From: CAYNRA01 sp046293395
GTDB lineage: Bacteria > Bacteroidota > Bacteroidia > Cytophagales > Spirosomataceae
Assembly: GCA_046293395.1 (NCBI GenBank)
Contig: JBKBOU010000001.1
Coordinates: 1,054,001-1,118,000, forward strand
Reading direction: 5' to 3'
Length of the DNA stretch: 64,000 bases
The position numbers were made by a program, and so were the translations under genes. A model generated the notes under the pieces. It made no database searches, had not been told where the DNA came from, and saw only the letters and a list, made by a program, of their open reading frames with translations. The stretch's first letter is position 1; each line of letters begins with the position of its first letter. Positions 35,303 to 43,936 of this stretch are shown here, piece after piece.

Positions 35303-37531
35303 TTAGGCAAGTTCAAAACGGTCTAAGTTCATCACTTTGTTCCAAACTGCTACGAAATCCTTCACGAATTTCTCTTGTGCATCGAAGCAGGCATATACTT
35401 CTCCGATAGCACGAAGTTCAGAGTTAGAACCTACGATTAAATCGACGCGTGTTCCTGTCCATCTTACCTCACCTGTCTTGCGGTCACGACCTTCGAAGAG
35501 ACTGTCAGAGCCATTTGCTTCTCTCCAAGTTGTACCCAAATCGAGCAAGTTGACGAAGAAATCGTTGGTTAATATACCTGGACGGTCTGTAAATACGCCT
35601 AAATTTGAGTGATCAAAGTTTGTGTTTAGGACACGCATACCACCCAATAGAACGACCATTTCAGGCGTAGTCAAAGTCAATAATTGTGCTTTATCTACAA
35701 AAAGTTCTTCAGCAGATACGGTATATTTTGTTTTCAAATAGTTACGGAAACCATCAGCAGTAGGCTCAAGAACAGAGAATGACTCCACATCTGTTTGTTC
35801 TTGTGAAGCGTCTGTACGACCAGGCGTGAAAGGAACCACGATGTCATGTCCAGCGTCTTTTGCTGCTTTTTCAATGGCTGCGCAACCACCTAATACGATT
35901 AAATCTGCGATAGAAACAGCTTTACCTGTCGTTTGTGCAGCATTGAAAGTTGCTTGGATTGCCTCCAATGTATCCAATACTTTCGCCAACTGACTTGGGT
36001 TATTTGCTGCCCAATATCTTTGTGGAGTTAGGCGAATACGCGCACCATTTGCACCACCACGTTTGTCAGAACCACGGAATGTAGAAGCCGATGCCCATGC
36101 TGTGAAAACCAATTCTGAAACAGACAATCCTGAAGCTAAGATAGTCGCTTTTAGGCTTGTAATGTCTTCGTTATCAATGATTTGATACGTTGGTGCAGGA
36201 ATTGGATCTTGCCAGATTAACTCTTCAGCAGGAACTTCTGAACCTAAATAGCGAGCACGAGGCCCCATGTCACGGTGTGTTAACTTGAACCAAGCTCTTG
36301 CAAATGCGTCAGCAAATTCAGCTGGATTTTCGTAAAAACGTCTTGAAACTTTTTCGTAAGCTGGGTCAAAACGTAGTGCTAAATCTGTTGTCAACATAAA
36401 AGGTGCATGTGTTACAGCAGGGTCATGGGCGTCAGGAACGGTTCCTGCACCAGCATTTCCTTTTGGTTTCCATTGGTGAGCACCCGCTGGGCTTTTGGTC
36501 AATTCCCATTCAAAACCAAATAAGTTTTCGAAGTAGTTATTGCTCCATTTCGTTGGCGTTGTAGTCCAAGCACCTTCCAAACCACTGGTGATGGTATGTT
36601 CTGCGTTTCCTTTACCATAGGTATTTTTCCAGCCTAAGCCTTGTTCCGCGATGCCAGCACCCGCTGGTTCAGCACCTACGTACTTGCTTGGGTCAGCGGC
36701 ACCGTGTGTTTTTCCGAACGTGTGTCCACCGGCAATAAGTGCAACGGTTTCTTCGTCATTCATAGCCATACGGGCAAATGTTTCGCGAATGTCACGTGCT
36801 GCTGCGATAGGGTCTGGGTTTCCGTTAGGACCTTCTGGATTTACGTAAATAAGCCCCATTTGAACAGCTGCTAGAGGGTTTTCTAGGTCGCGCTCGCCTG
36901 TGTAGCGGTTATCGCCCAACCATTCTTTTTCAGAACCCCAATAGATATCTTCTTCTGGCTCCCAAACGTCTTCACGACCACCAGCGAAACCGAATGTTTC
37001 AAAGCCCATTGACTCCAATGCGCAGTTTCCTGCCAAAATCATTAAGTCAGCCCACGATAATTTTCTACCGTATTTTTGTTTGATAGGCCAAAGCAACAAG
37101 CGGGCTTTGTCCAAGTTGGTATTATCTGGCCAGCTATTTAGCGGGGCAAAACGTTGTGTTCCTGCACCTGCACCACCACGACCGTCTGACGTACGGTATG
37201 TTCCGGCACTGTGCCATGCCATACGGATGAAGAAAGGGCCGTAGTGACCGTAGTCAGCAGGCCACCATTCTTGCGAATCGGTCATTAAATCATACAAATC
37301 TTTCTTTACAGCGGCTAAGTCAAGCGATTTGAACTCCTCGGCGTAATTGAACGACTCATCCATTGGATTGGATAGGTTCGAGTTTTGACGAAGGATGTTC
37401 AAATTCAATTGGTTTGGCCACCAATCGCGGTTTCTTGTTCCGCCACCTGCACCTTGTTTAAAAGTGGTTGCACCTGTAAATGGGCATTTTGCTTCCCCAT
37501 TTGTCGTACCGTTTGATGCGTAATGTTCCAT
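35303..37531 (-). CDS. katG: Catalase-peroxidase
   Basis: A 742-aa bifunctional haem enzyme removing hydrogen peroxide. The distal site is Arg103-Trp106-His107 in IRMAWHSAG. The Trp106-Tyr229-Met255 covalent triad needed for catalase activity is intact (GLIYVNPEGPNG, TFARMAM). The proximal haem ligand is His270 in ALIAGGHTFGKTHGA. The C-terminal half (from about 430) is the degenerate peroxidase copy (PTPQ-like LTPQRYWAANNP, LIVLGGCAAIEKAA). No signal peptide is visible, so it is probably cytoplasmic. It stands alone with its own terminator; the regulator is not visible. Neighbouring nos and thiol genes give the region an oxidative-stress theme. Confidence 0.97.
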   Translation of the reverse strand: MEHYASNGTTNGEAKCPFTGATTFKQGAGGGTRNRDWWPNQLNLNILRQNSNLSNPMDESFNYAEEFKSLDLAAVKKDLYDLMTDSQEWWPADYGHYGPFFIRMAWHSAGTYRTSDGRGGAGAGTQRFAPLNSWPDNTNLDKARLLLWPIKQKYGRKLSWADLMILAGNCALESMGFETFGFAGGREDVWEPEEDIYWGSEKEWLGDNRYTGERDLENPLAAVQMGLIYVNPEGPNGNPDPIAAARDIRETFARMAMNDEETVALIAGGHTFGKTHGAADPSKYVGAEPAGAGIAEQGLGWKNTYGKGNAEHTITSGLEGAWTTTPTKWSNNYFENLFGFEWELTKSPAGAHQWKPKGNAGAGTVPDAHDPAVTHAPFMLTTDLALRFDPAYEKVSRRFYENPAEFADAFARAWFKLTHRDMGPRARYLGSEVPAEELIWQDPIPAPTYQIIDNEDITSLKATILASGLSVSELVFTAWASASTFRGSDKRGGANGARIRLTPQRYWAANNPSQLAKVLDTLEAIQATFNAAQTTGKAVSIADLIVLGGCAAIEKAAKDAGHDIVVPFTPGRTDASQEQTDVESFSVLEPTADGFRNYLKTKYTVSAEELFVDKAQLLTLTTPEMVVLLGGMRVLNTNFDHSNLGVFTDRPGILTNDFFVNLLDLGTTWREANGSDSLFEGRDRKTGEVRWTGTRVDLIVGSNSELRAIGEVYACFDAQEKFVKDFVAVWNKVMNLDRFELA

Positions 37532-37748
37532 TTGTACTTAATTTGTGGTTGTGAAATTTTGGTTTTAAAGTCTTTCAAGTGTTGCTCTTTCCTGCAAAAC
37601 CGTTTTCACTGCAAGTTTACGACAGTAAAAAACAAGTAAAAAAGAGGTTAATCACAAAAACACGATTTCTATTTGCAAAAATACTAAATAATAGAATAAA
37701 CTTATTCATTGTATATTAAAAATAGAAAATACTTATCTTATGTAACAT

Positions 37749-37784
37749 AAAAAAAGGGCAAAATGTTTGCAATCATCTTGCCCT
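37749..37784 (-). terminator. Terminator after second TonB receptor
   Basis: AGGGCAAAATG (37755-37765) pairs with 37774-37784 with one mismatch over an 8-nt loop. On the minus strand it is followed by T7. Confidence 0.75.
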
Positions 37785-37828
37785 CTCTGTGCGTGCCTTA
37801 TACAAGTAAAAGTGAATACCTCCATTCT

Positions 37829-40288
37829 TTAGAATTCACGTTCTCCAAACTCACTAGCAGGCACTTTTCTTTTCCTATCCGATTGATTGACATTATAAGA
37901 AATATTGAAAAGAATGATGTTTCTTTCTTGAATATAATTTGTTGTCGTAAAAAAGTCCACTCCTTCTGTAGTTATTCGTTGCTCGTTTACTTTCATGCCT
38001 TTAAATGCTGCATTCTGCCACTGGATACTCAAGGCTAATCGCGCATCTAACCACGTCTTTTTTACGGAGAAATTGGGTTGATAAAACCGTGAATCAATTC
38101 CTTGTGCAGTATTTCTAGCCGATAAATAGGCTATATTACCTTGGAAACTAAAGGATTTACTCATTTGGTAATTCACATTGCTGTTCACAGAATACACCCA
38201 TCCGCTGCTATTTACAGGGAGTGAATTAGAAAATAAGCTACCCCGTATCTGAAGATTATAGAGATTTCCGCCCATAAAAAGTTTCCATTTTGAATGAGGC
38301 GCGACTGTAACACCAAATTCAGAACCTAGTAATCGTGCTTTTCCAGCATTTGTATATATCCGGTTCAAGATGGTGTCATTATATACGCTATTCACTCGAT
38401 TGACAATATCTGTAATTTGTTGCCGATAGATATTCCAATACAAAGAGATTTTTTTGTAATTTTTCGTAATTCCGGCTTCGTAAATACCAATAAACTCGGG
38501 TCGAATTAGAGGGTCTCCTTGCTCCAGCGTTTCGCTGTGTTCTCGTTCAGGATAGGGATTCAGCTCGTTGTTGGTCGAACGCTGCACACGGCGGCTATAA
38601 GCAAGTTTCAATTGCATGGTTTCATTCCAATCGTGTCGGACGGTAAGTGATGGAAATAAATTGGAGAGTTTCAACAAAAAAGGTTCTTCATTTTGACTAT
38701 CCTTCAACGCACGAAATGCATTTTCGTAACGCATCCCGACCAAAAACTCATACTTTTCTACTTTCCCAGCATATTGCGTGTAAATACTGTGAATCCGTTG
38801 ACGTATATCGACATTTGCTGAAAAAGCTGGGTTAAGTGTCAGATTTGTCAAATTCCCTTCTTTTTCGAAATAAGCAAATTTCCCCTTTTGCTCTTGATTT
38901 CTGAACTGATAACCGCTCGTTAAAGTACCAATCCCCCACTTTTTTTCATAATCTACTTTGAAACGAATTGCCTGCAAAGGGTTTCTACCAGTATTGAGTG
39001 TATATTGGAGTGTATCCGCGTAATTTAGGGTATTTAAGTTTCTGTTTTGGGTAAAACCATCCACCAATGCGTCTTCATATAAGCCTGATACGGTGATGTT
39101 TGAAGATGTAGAAAAACGATGCGTATAATCCAAATTAGCCACTTTAAATATCCCTGACTTCCGCACCAAGTTGGAATTAAAATAGGTTGTCCGATTGATC
39201 ACTTCTCCTGTAGAAATCCCCGTTTTTGTATTCTCGTATAAAATATCTGCCAATCTAAACTGGTCTCTTCTCCCGAAATAAGCACCGGCTGAAATTTCAT
39301 TCGATGTATTCAATGTTCGATTAACAGCTATGCGAACGCCGTAATTTTCACGCTTCAAACTACGTTCGCCCTCACTCGGGAACGACGTACGCACCCCATT
39401 TCGGAGCGTATTTACATCTCCTTCTCTCCGACCGGCTATGTCATTTTTTAAATAGTTAACCGACGTTGCGATGTCCCATTTATCCGAATGATAGAGTAGT
39501 GAAAAATCGGCGCCGTATCTATCGGGTTCCTCTGCATTTGGGTATTCCTTGACCAACCGGGGGAGGCCATATTGTAGATTGGATGTCACTGAAAAACCTT
39601 TGTATGCTCCTTTTTTTGTCACAATATTAATGATTCCTGCCTTTCCATCGGCGTCATATTTAGCCGACGGCGCAGTAATCATCTCTATTTTCTCGATGGT
39701 ATTCGCAGGAATTTGCGCCAAAATCGTCGTAGCATCAAGCTGTGTGGGCTTCCCATTGATTAGAATGAGAAAACCCTTTGAACCTCGTACACTAATTTCA
39801 CCCTCGGCATTGACACTCACAGAAGGAATATTTCGAAGAATATCTGTGGCTGTACCTCCTTTGGCAACTTCAAATTGGTCGGATTGGAACACTTGTTTTT
39901 CTAATGAGGCAACCATCGCAGATTTTAATCCTGTGACCGTTACTGCCTCTAAAAATTGGCTTGAAGGAACCAATAAAATAGCCCCGATTTCAATCTCTGT
40001 TGTCGATTTATCTGTTTTTACTTCTATCCATTTCGTTTGATAACCGACGTAATCAACCCGAATTTTGAATGTGTCTGTGCTTAAGCGATTAAACTGAAAT
40101 TCACCTTTTTCGTTTGCTACATCTCCTTTGGCTTTGCTTTTATCACTTTGTGGTTCAAGGCGAATCGAGGCATACGCAAGTGGTTCCTTGGTGAGAGAAT
40201 CGAGGAGTTTACCTTTTACCGAGCATAAATCTTGCCCGTTTGCCCAGAGTGAACTAATCAGAAAAAGCAGTGTAAAACGTAATTTCAT
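37829..40288 (-). CDS. TonB-dependent receptor, OMP beta-barrel family
   Basis: An 819-aa outer-membrane protein. Signal peptide about 1-18 (SSLWANGQ). Residues of about 22-105 form a carboxypeptidase-regulatory-like domain (CSVKGKLLDSLTKEPLAYASI). The plug, at about 120-220, has GGTATDILRNIPSVSVNAEG, then ISVRGSKGFLILINGKP and SAKYDADGKAGIINIVTK. The rest is a beta-barrel of the OMP_b-brl_3 type. This group lacks a SusD partner and often handles peptides, siderophores or signalling; the substrate is unknown here. The barrel ends before a charged tail (ASEFGEREF), without a canonical C-terminal aromatic. It forms a single-gene unit between terminators. Confidence 0.88.
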   Translation of the reverse strand: MKLRFTLLFLISSLWANGQDLCSVKGKLLDSLTKEPLAYASIRLEPQSDKSKAKGDVANEKGEFQFNRLSTDTFKIRVDYVGYQTKWIEVKTDKSTTEIEIGAILLVPSSQFLEAVTVTGLKSAMVASLEKQVFQSDQFEVAKGGTATDILRNIPSVSVNAEGEISVRGSKGFLILINGKPTQLDATTILAQIPANTIEKIEMITAPSAKYDADGKAGIINIVTKKGAYKGFSVTSNLQYGLPRLVKEYPNAEEPDRYGADFSLLYHSDKWDIATSVNYLKNDIAGRREGDVNTLRNGVRTSFPSEGERSLKRENYGVRIAVNRTLNTSNEISAGAYFGRRDQFRLADILYENTKTGISTGEVINRTTYFNSNLVRKSGIFKVANLDYTHRFSTSSNITVSGLYEDALVDGFTQNRNLNTLNYADTLQYTLNTGRNPLQAIRFKVDYEKKWGIGTLTSGYQFRNQEQKGKFAYFEKEGNLTNLTLNPAFSANVDIRQRIHSIYTQYAGKVEKYEFLVGMRYENAFRALKDSQNEEPFLLKLSNLFPSLTVRHDWNETMQLKLAYSRRVQRSTNNELNPYPEREHSETLEQGDPLIRPEFIGIYEAGITKNYKKISLYWNIYRQQITDIVNRVNSVYNDTILNRIYTNAGKARLLGSEFGVTVAPHSKWKLFMGGNLYNLQIRGSLFSNSLPVNSSGWVYSVNSNVNYQMSKSFSFQGNIAYLSARNTAQGIDSRFYQPNFSVKKTWLDARLALSIQWQNAAFKGMKVNEQRITTEGVDFFTTTNYIQERNIILFNISYNVNQSDRKRKVPASEFGEREF

Positions 40289-40378
40289 ACAATAATGTGC
40301 GGATCTATATAAGATGAACTAATAATAGAACTACTCCATTTGTAAAAAGTTGATGAAAGTCGATGAAGAACATAAAAA

Positions 40379-40406
40379 AAACGACCAGCTAAAAAGCCAG
40401 TCGTTT
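40379..40406 (-). terminator. Terminator after phosphohexomutase gene
   Basis: AAACGAC pairs with GTCGTTT, and after a 2-nt internal loop GCT pairs with AGC. On the minus strand a T-rich run follows. Confidence 0.7.
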
Positions 40407-40423
40407 CTTGTTTGAGCAGTCCG

Positions 40424-42193
40424 TTATGCCAGCGAAAGTTCCTTGGCGATATTGGCTACTTTTTCTTTTAAATTCGCCAACGTTTCATCAAATACTTCTT
40501 TCGATTTGAGCTTCCCTTTTACGCCAACATAAAACTTAATTTTTGGTTCCGTCCCAGACGGTCGGCAGGTGAATTTCGTGCCATCTTCTGTAAAAAATTG
40601 AAGGACATTCGAAGATTCAATGCCTAAAACACCCGACGGAATAGATTCTATCGTATTTTTCTGTACGTCTGTACGTGTTAATGCTTTGTAGTCATCGATA
40701 CGAATGACCTTCGAGCCACCCAACGATTTGGGCGGATTGGCGCGAAAATCCGCCATCATTTGTTGAATTTCCTCTGCACCCGACTTTCCTTTTTTTGTTA
40801 CAGACACCAAACCTTCATAGTAAAAACCGAATTGTTTGTACATATCCGCCAGAAAATCAAAGAGGCTAATCCCCTTGTGCTTGGCGTAGGCGGTTAGTTC
40901 GGCAATCATGGCACAAGACGCAATCGCATCTTTGTCGCGCACTTTATCTCCGATAAGATACCCGTAACTTTCTTCTCCTCCGCCGATGAATGTCTCTTTT
41001 CCTTCCAATTCCCGGATAACTTGGGCAATGTATTTGAAGCCCGTCAAGGTATTGTAACACGTAACACCGGCTTTTGCAGCCATGGCGTCAATCAAATCTG
41101 TGGTGACAATGGTTTTGGCAACAAATTCTTTTCCGGTTAATTTATTTGATTTTTTCCATGCCTTCAAGAGGTAATAGATAATCAAACTAGCCGCTTGATT
41201 TCCGTTCAGAAGTACCCATTCTCCAGCCGGATTTTTAACAGCCATCCCGACGCGGTCTGCGTCTGGGTCGGTAGCCATGACCAAATCTGCATCGATTTCC
41301 TTGGCTTTTTCCATTGCCAAGTTCATGGCTTCTTTTTCTTCTGGATTTGGATAAATAACCGTCGAAAAATTACCATCTGGTTGCGCCTGTGACGCTACGA
41401 TGGTCACATTTGTGAAGCCCAACTGCGCCAAAGCAGGCGGAACCATCGTGATACCTGTCCCGTGAATAGACGAAAAGACAATTTTTAGGTCTTTCTGTTT
41501 GGCGATTGTTCTCGGACTAACCGCAATGCTCTTCACGGCTTTCAAGTATTTTTTATCCAAGACTTCACCAATGAGTTTGATGCGTTTTTTTACACCTCTG
41601 AACTTGATGTCCTTGACATTCGTAATGGCATTTACTTCATTCACGATATTTTTATCGTGCGGAGCAACGACTTGCGAACCGTCATTCCAATATACTTTAT
41701 ATCCATTGTATTCTTTTGGATTATGCGAAGCCGTGATGACAATCCCTGCATGGCAACCCAGCTCCCGGACGGTAAAAGACAGCTGTGGAGTTGGGCGAAG
41801 CTCCTTGTAAAGATAGACGGTAATGCCATTGGCAGACAGAATGTCCGCGGCAACTTGCGCAAATTCAGGGGAAAAATTTCGGCTATCATACGCGATGGCC
41901 ATTTTAATGGGCTCATCTGTAATCACTTGATTCAAATAATTTGCTAAACCTTGAGTCGCAGCACCAACCGTGTATTTGTTCATCCGGTTTGGACCGACCC
42001 CAATTTCGCCGCGCATACCACCCGTTCCAAACTCAAGATTTTTGTAAAACGAATCTGTTAATTGTACCGTATTCTTTTCGGCAATCCATTGTTGAATGGT
42101 TGCTTTGATTTCGTCGTCGTACTTTCCTTTCAGCCACGTTGCTACATTTTTTTCGACTGTTTTCTCAAGTTTTAGTTCTTTTAGCATAATCAA
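40424..42193 (-). CDS. Phosphoglucomutase/phosphomannomutase (alpha-D-phosphohexomutase)
   Basis: A 589-aa cytoplasmic enzyme interconverting hexose 1- and 6-phosphates. Active-site phosphoserine Ser156 lies in TASHNPKEYNGYK; the metal loop is ATDPDADRVGMA; the sugar-specificity loop is GGGEESYGYL; the phosphate-binding loop is RPSGTEPKIKFY. Length and motifs fit the PgcA-type long enzymes of Firmicutes and Bacteroidota. A start two codons later (42187) is equally possible. It lies downstream of the fructan genes on the same strand but behind a terminator (42246-42277), so co-regulation with them is uncertain, although fructose phosphates would feed the same pool. Confidence 0.93.
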   Translation of the reverse strand: MIMLKELKLEKTVEKNVATWLKGKYDDEIKATIQQWIAEKNTVQLTDSFYKNLEFGTGGMRGEIGVGPNRMNKYTVGAATQGLANYLNQVITDEPIKMAIAYDSRNFSPEFAQVAADILSANGITVYLYKELRPTPQLSFTVRELGCHAGIVITASHNPKEYNGYKVYWNDGSQVVAPHDKNIVNEVNAITNVKDIKFRGVKKRIKLIGEVLDKKYLKAVKSIAVSPRTIAKQKDLKIVFSSIHGTGITMVPPALAQLGFTNVTIVASQAQPDGNFSTVIYPNPEEKEAMNLAMEKAKEIDADLVMATDPDADRVGMAVKNPAGEWVLLNGNQAASLIIYYLLKAWKKSNKLTGKEFVAKTIVTTDLIDAMAAKAGVTCYNTLTGFKYIAQVIRELEGKETFIGGGEESYGYLIGDKVRDKDAIASCAMIAELTAYAKHKGISLFDFLADMYKQFGFYYEGLVSVTKKGKSGAEEIQQMMADFRANPPKSLGGSKVIRIDDYKALTRTDVQKNTIESIPSGVLGIESSNVLQFFTEDGTKFTCRPSGTEPKIKFYVGVKGKLKSKEVFDETLANLKEKVANIAKELSLA

Positions 42194-42245
42194 GATTAAT
42201 TAAGAGATACAAATGAGTTGTTAGGGTAAATATTTGTGTAAGTAA

Positions 42246-42277
42246 AAAGGGTAATTTAATTTCTTAAACTACCCTTT
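42246..42277 (-). terminator. Terminator at end of fructan operon
   Basis: AAAGGGTA (42246-42253) pairs with TACCCTTT (42270-42277), and the stem extends after one mismatch with TTTAA/TTAAA. On the minus strand TTTTTACTT follows. Confidence 0.75.
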
Positions 42278-42347
42278 CAACAAATTAAAGCAAGTTACCA
42301 AAGTATTCAAAACAAAAATGTATGATACCTACTATTTTACATATAAA

Positions 42348-43817
42348 TTAGTTATTTAATTGTAAAAAATGGGTATTTGCAGTGGGGAAAATCCAATCTG
42401 TTAACACTCCTTTGCCTTTGTTGGCGTAAATTTCTACGATGGTATTATCCACATAAATAGCAAGAACAAGTTTATTTTTTTCCAATGGAACGTGTAATTT
42501 TTCTACGCTTGAAAAACGTGGATGAAAGGAAACATTTCCTGATTTTGTCCGGTCAAAAGACAACATTTCTGTTTTCGGGTCATACATAATCCGTGTTTGT
42601 TCTTCTCCATTTTTCTGAATATCCAATGCGAACATTTTCTTTGGATTTATGCGGTAATCCACTTTCAAATGATACACTTTGGGAACTTCTTGTAATTTTC
42701 CATGAACAGATTTCTCAGTTATCTCCATTGTTTTCCATTCTTTTCCGACGATGGGAGATTGACGAAGCCGATAACCGTCGGTTGTTTTAAAGAGAGAGAT
42801 TTCTCGTGCCAATGAAAACGCACCCCGAACATCGCCTGTCGGAATATCACGGCCATATTCCCAATCATTTACCCAACCAATCATGACGGGTTTGCTGTGT
42901 TTGGCGGGCAAATTAAAATACGGAATAGCGGCATAATAGTCTTTTCCTTCATCTACATACAATACTTCTTTCTGTTCTTGCGCAACGAATGATTTTCCGT
43001 CAAAATCACCTACAAAATACTGCATTGCGAGATAATCTTTTTGTCTGTGACCGCTTGAAATAAACAAGACCCATTTGGATTCTTGGCTGTTTTCAACCGG
43101 AACTCGGACAAGCGAAGGGCATTCCCAAATTTTTGTTGTATCGCCTTTTTGACCAAATTCACTCAAGAGAGACCAAGATTTCAAGTCGGAGGATTCATAA
43201 AATTGGGCAATAAACTCCAGTGGTTTCACGACTGTCATGATCCATTTTTGTTTTTCTGGCGACCAGATAACATTCGGGTCACGGAAGTCCTTCAAGCCAA
43301 TATCGAGAACAGGATTTTTAGCGTAATACGTCCATGTTCTTCCCTTGTCGCTGCTGTAAGCCAAGCTTTGGTGTTGTGCAAGACCTGTTCCGTTTTTATC
43401 CACGTGCGAGGTAAAAATAGCAACCAACCCTGACGTAAAGCCGGGCGCAAAAAAGCCGGTGGTATTTAAACTATCTACGACAGCACATCCAGAGAAAATC
43501 ATGGTTGTTGAGCCGTCTGGATTCTGGATTTCGGGCAAAGCAACAGGGAGTTCTTCCCAGTGCATCAAATCCTTGCTGACAGCGTGCCCCCAGCTCATGT
43601 GTCCCCATTTGGAGCCAAACGGATTGTATTGATAGAAAAGGTGGTATTCTCCATCGAGATACACGAGCCCGTTGGGGTCATTGACCCAATTTTTTTTGGG
43701 TGTATAATGTTTTTGAGGTCTGTTTTGTTCAGTCAATGAATTGTTGGGAGTCATTTGGGCGTCAGCAAACGTGTAAAAGCACGTAAATATAGCGCCTAGA
43801 ATTAATTTCTTTTTCAT
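42348..43817 (-). CDS. Secreted GH32 fructan hydrolase
   Basis: A 489-aa glycoside hydrolase releasing fructose from fructans or sucrose. A signal peptide (1-20, TFADA) exports it. GH32 motifs are present: nucleophile Asp47 in NWVNDPNG, the transition-state stabiliser in FRDPNVIW, and the acid/base Glu in the EC motif WECPSLV. The five-bladed propeller (about 35-340) is followed by the C-terminal beta-sandwich. Exo or endo mode and levan versus inulin preference cannot be decided. It is the last gene of the fructan operon, separated from susD-like by a hairpin (43869-43898). Released fructose would pass to the sugar porter and fructokinase of the same operon. Confidence 0.94.
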   Translation of the reverse strand: MKKKLILGAIFTCFYTFADAQMTPNNSLTEQNRPQKHYTPKKNWVNDPNGLVYLDGEYHLFYQYNPFGSKWGHMSWGHAVSKDLMHWEELPVALPEIQNPDGSTTMIFSGCAVVDSLNTTGFFAPGFTSGLVAIFTSHVDKNGTGLAQHQSLAYSSDKGRTWTYYAKNPVLDIGLKDFRDPNVIWSPEKQKWIMTVVKPLEFIAQFYESSDLKSWSLLSEFGQKGDTTKIWECPSLVRVPVENSQESKWVLFISSGHRQKDYLAMQYFVGDFDGKSFVAQEQKEVLYVDEGKDYYAAIPYFNLPAKHSKPVMIGWVNDWEYGRDIPTGDVRGAFSLAREISLFKTTDGYRLRQSPIVGKEWKTMEITEKSVHGKLQEVPKVYHLKVDYRINPKKMFALDIQKNGEEQTRIMYDPKTEMLSFDRTKSGNVSFHPRFSSVEKLHVPLEKNKLVLAIYVDNTIVEIYANKGKGVLTDWIFPTANTHFLQLNN

Positions 43818-43868
43818 AGTAAAATGGTTGATTCAAAATGAAATATATCCAAATAAGGGTTGAAAAGT

Positions 43869-43898
43869 AAAAAGGTAGCAGTAAAACTACTACCTTTT
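43869..43898 (-). terminator. Hairpin between SusD-like and GH32 genes
   Basis: AAAAGGTAG (43870-43878) pairs perfectly with 43890-43898. On the minus strand the hairpin is followed by TTTTTACTTTT. This is terminator-like, yet inside the operon, so it may set a lower level of GH32 expression. Confidence 0.6.
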
Positions 43899-43936
43899 GG
43901 AGACTACTTATTTACCTATTTTGAAATTCCGATGCA

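Noticed and set aside
37763..38038. 91-codon plus-strand open frame
   Set aside because: Antisense to the end of the TonB receptor gene and its terminator.
36546..40036. Extra CATTTCGT copies near 36546 and 40029
   Set aside because: Single octamers inside katG and a TonB receptor without a partner at 20 bp; expected by chance.
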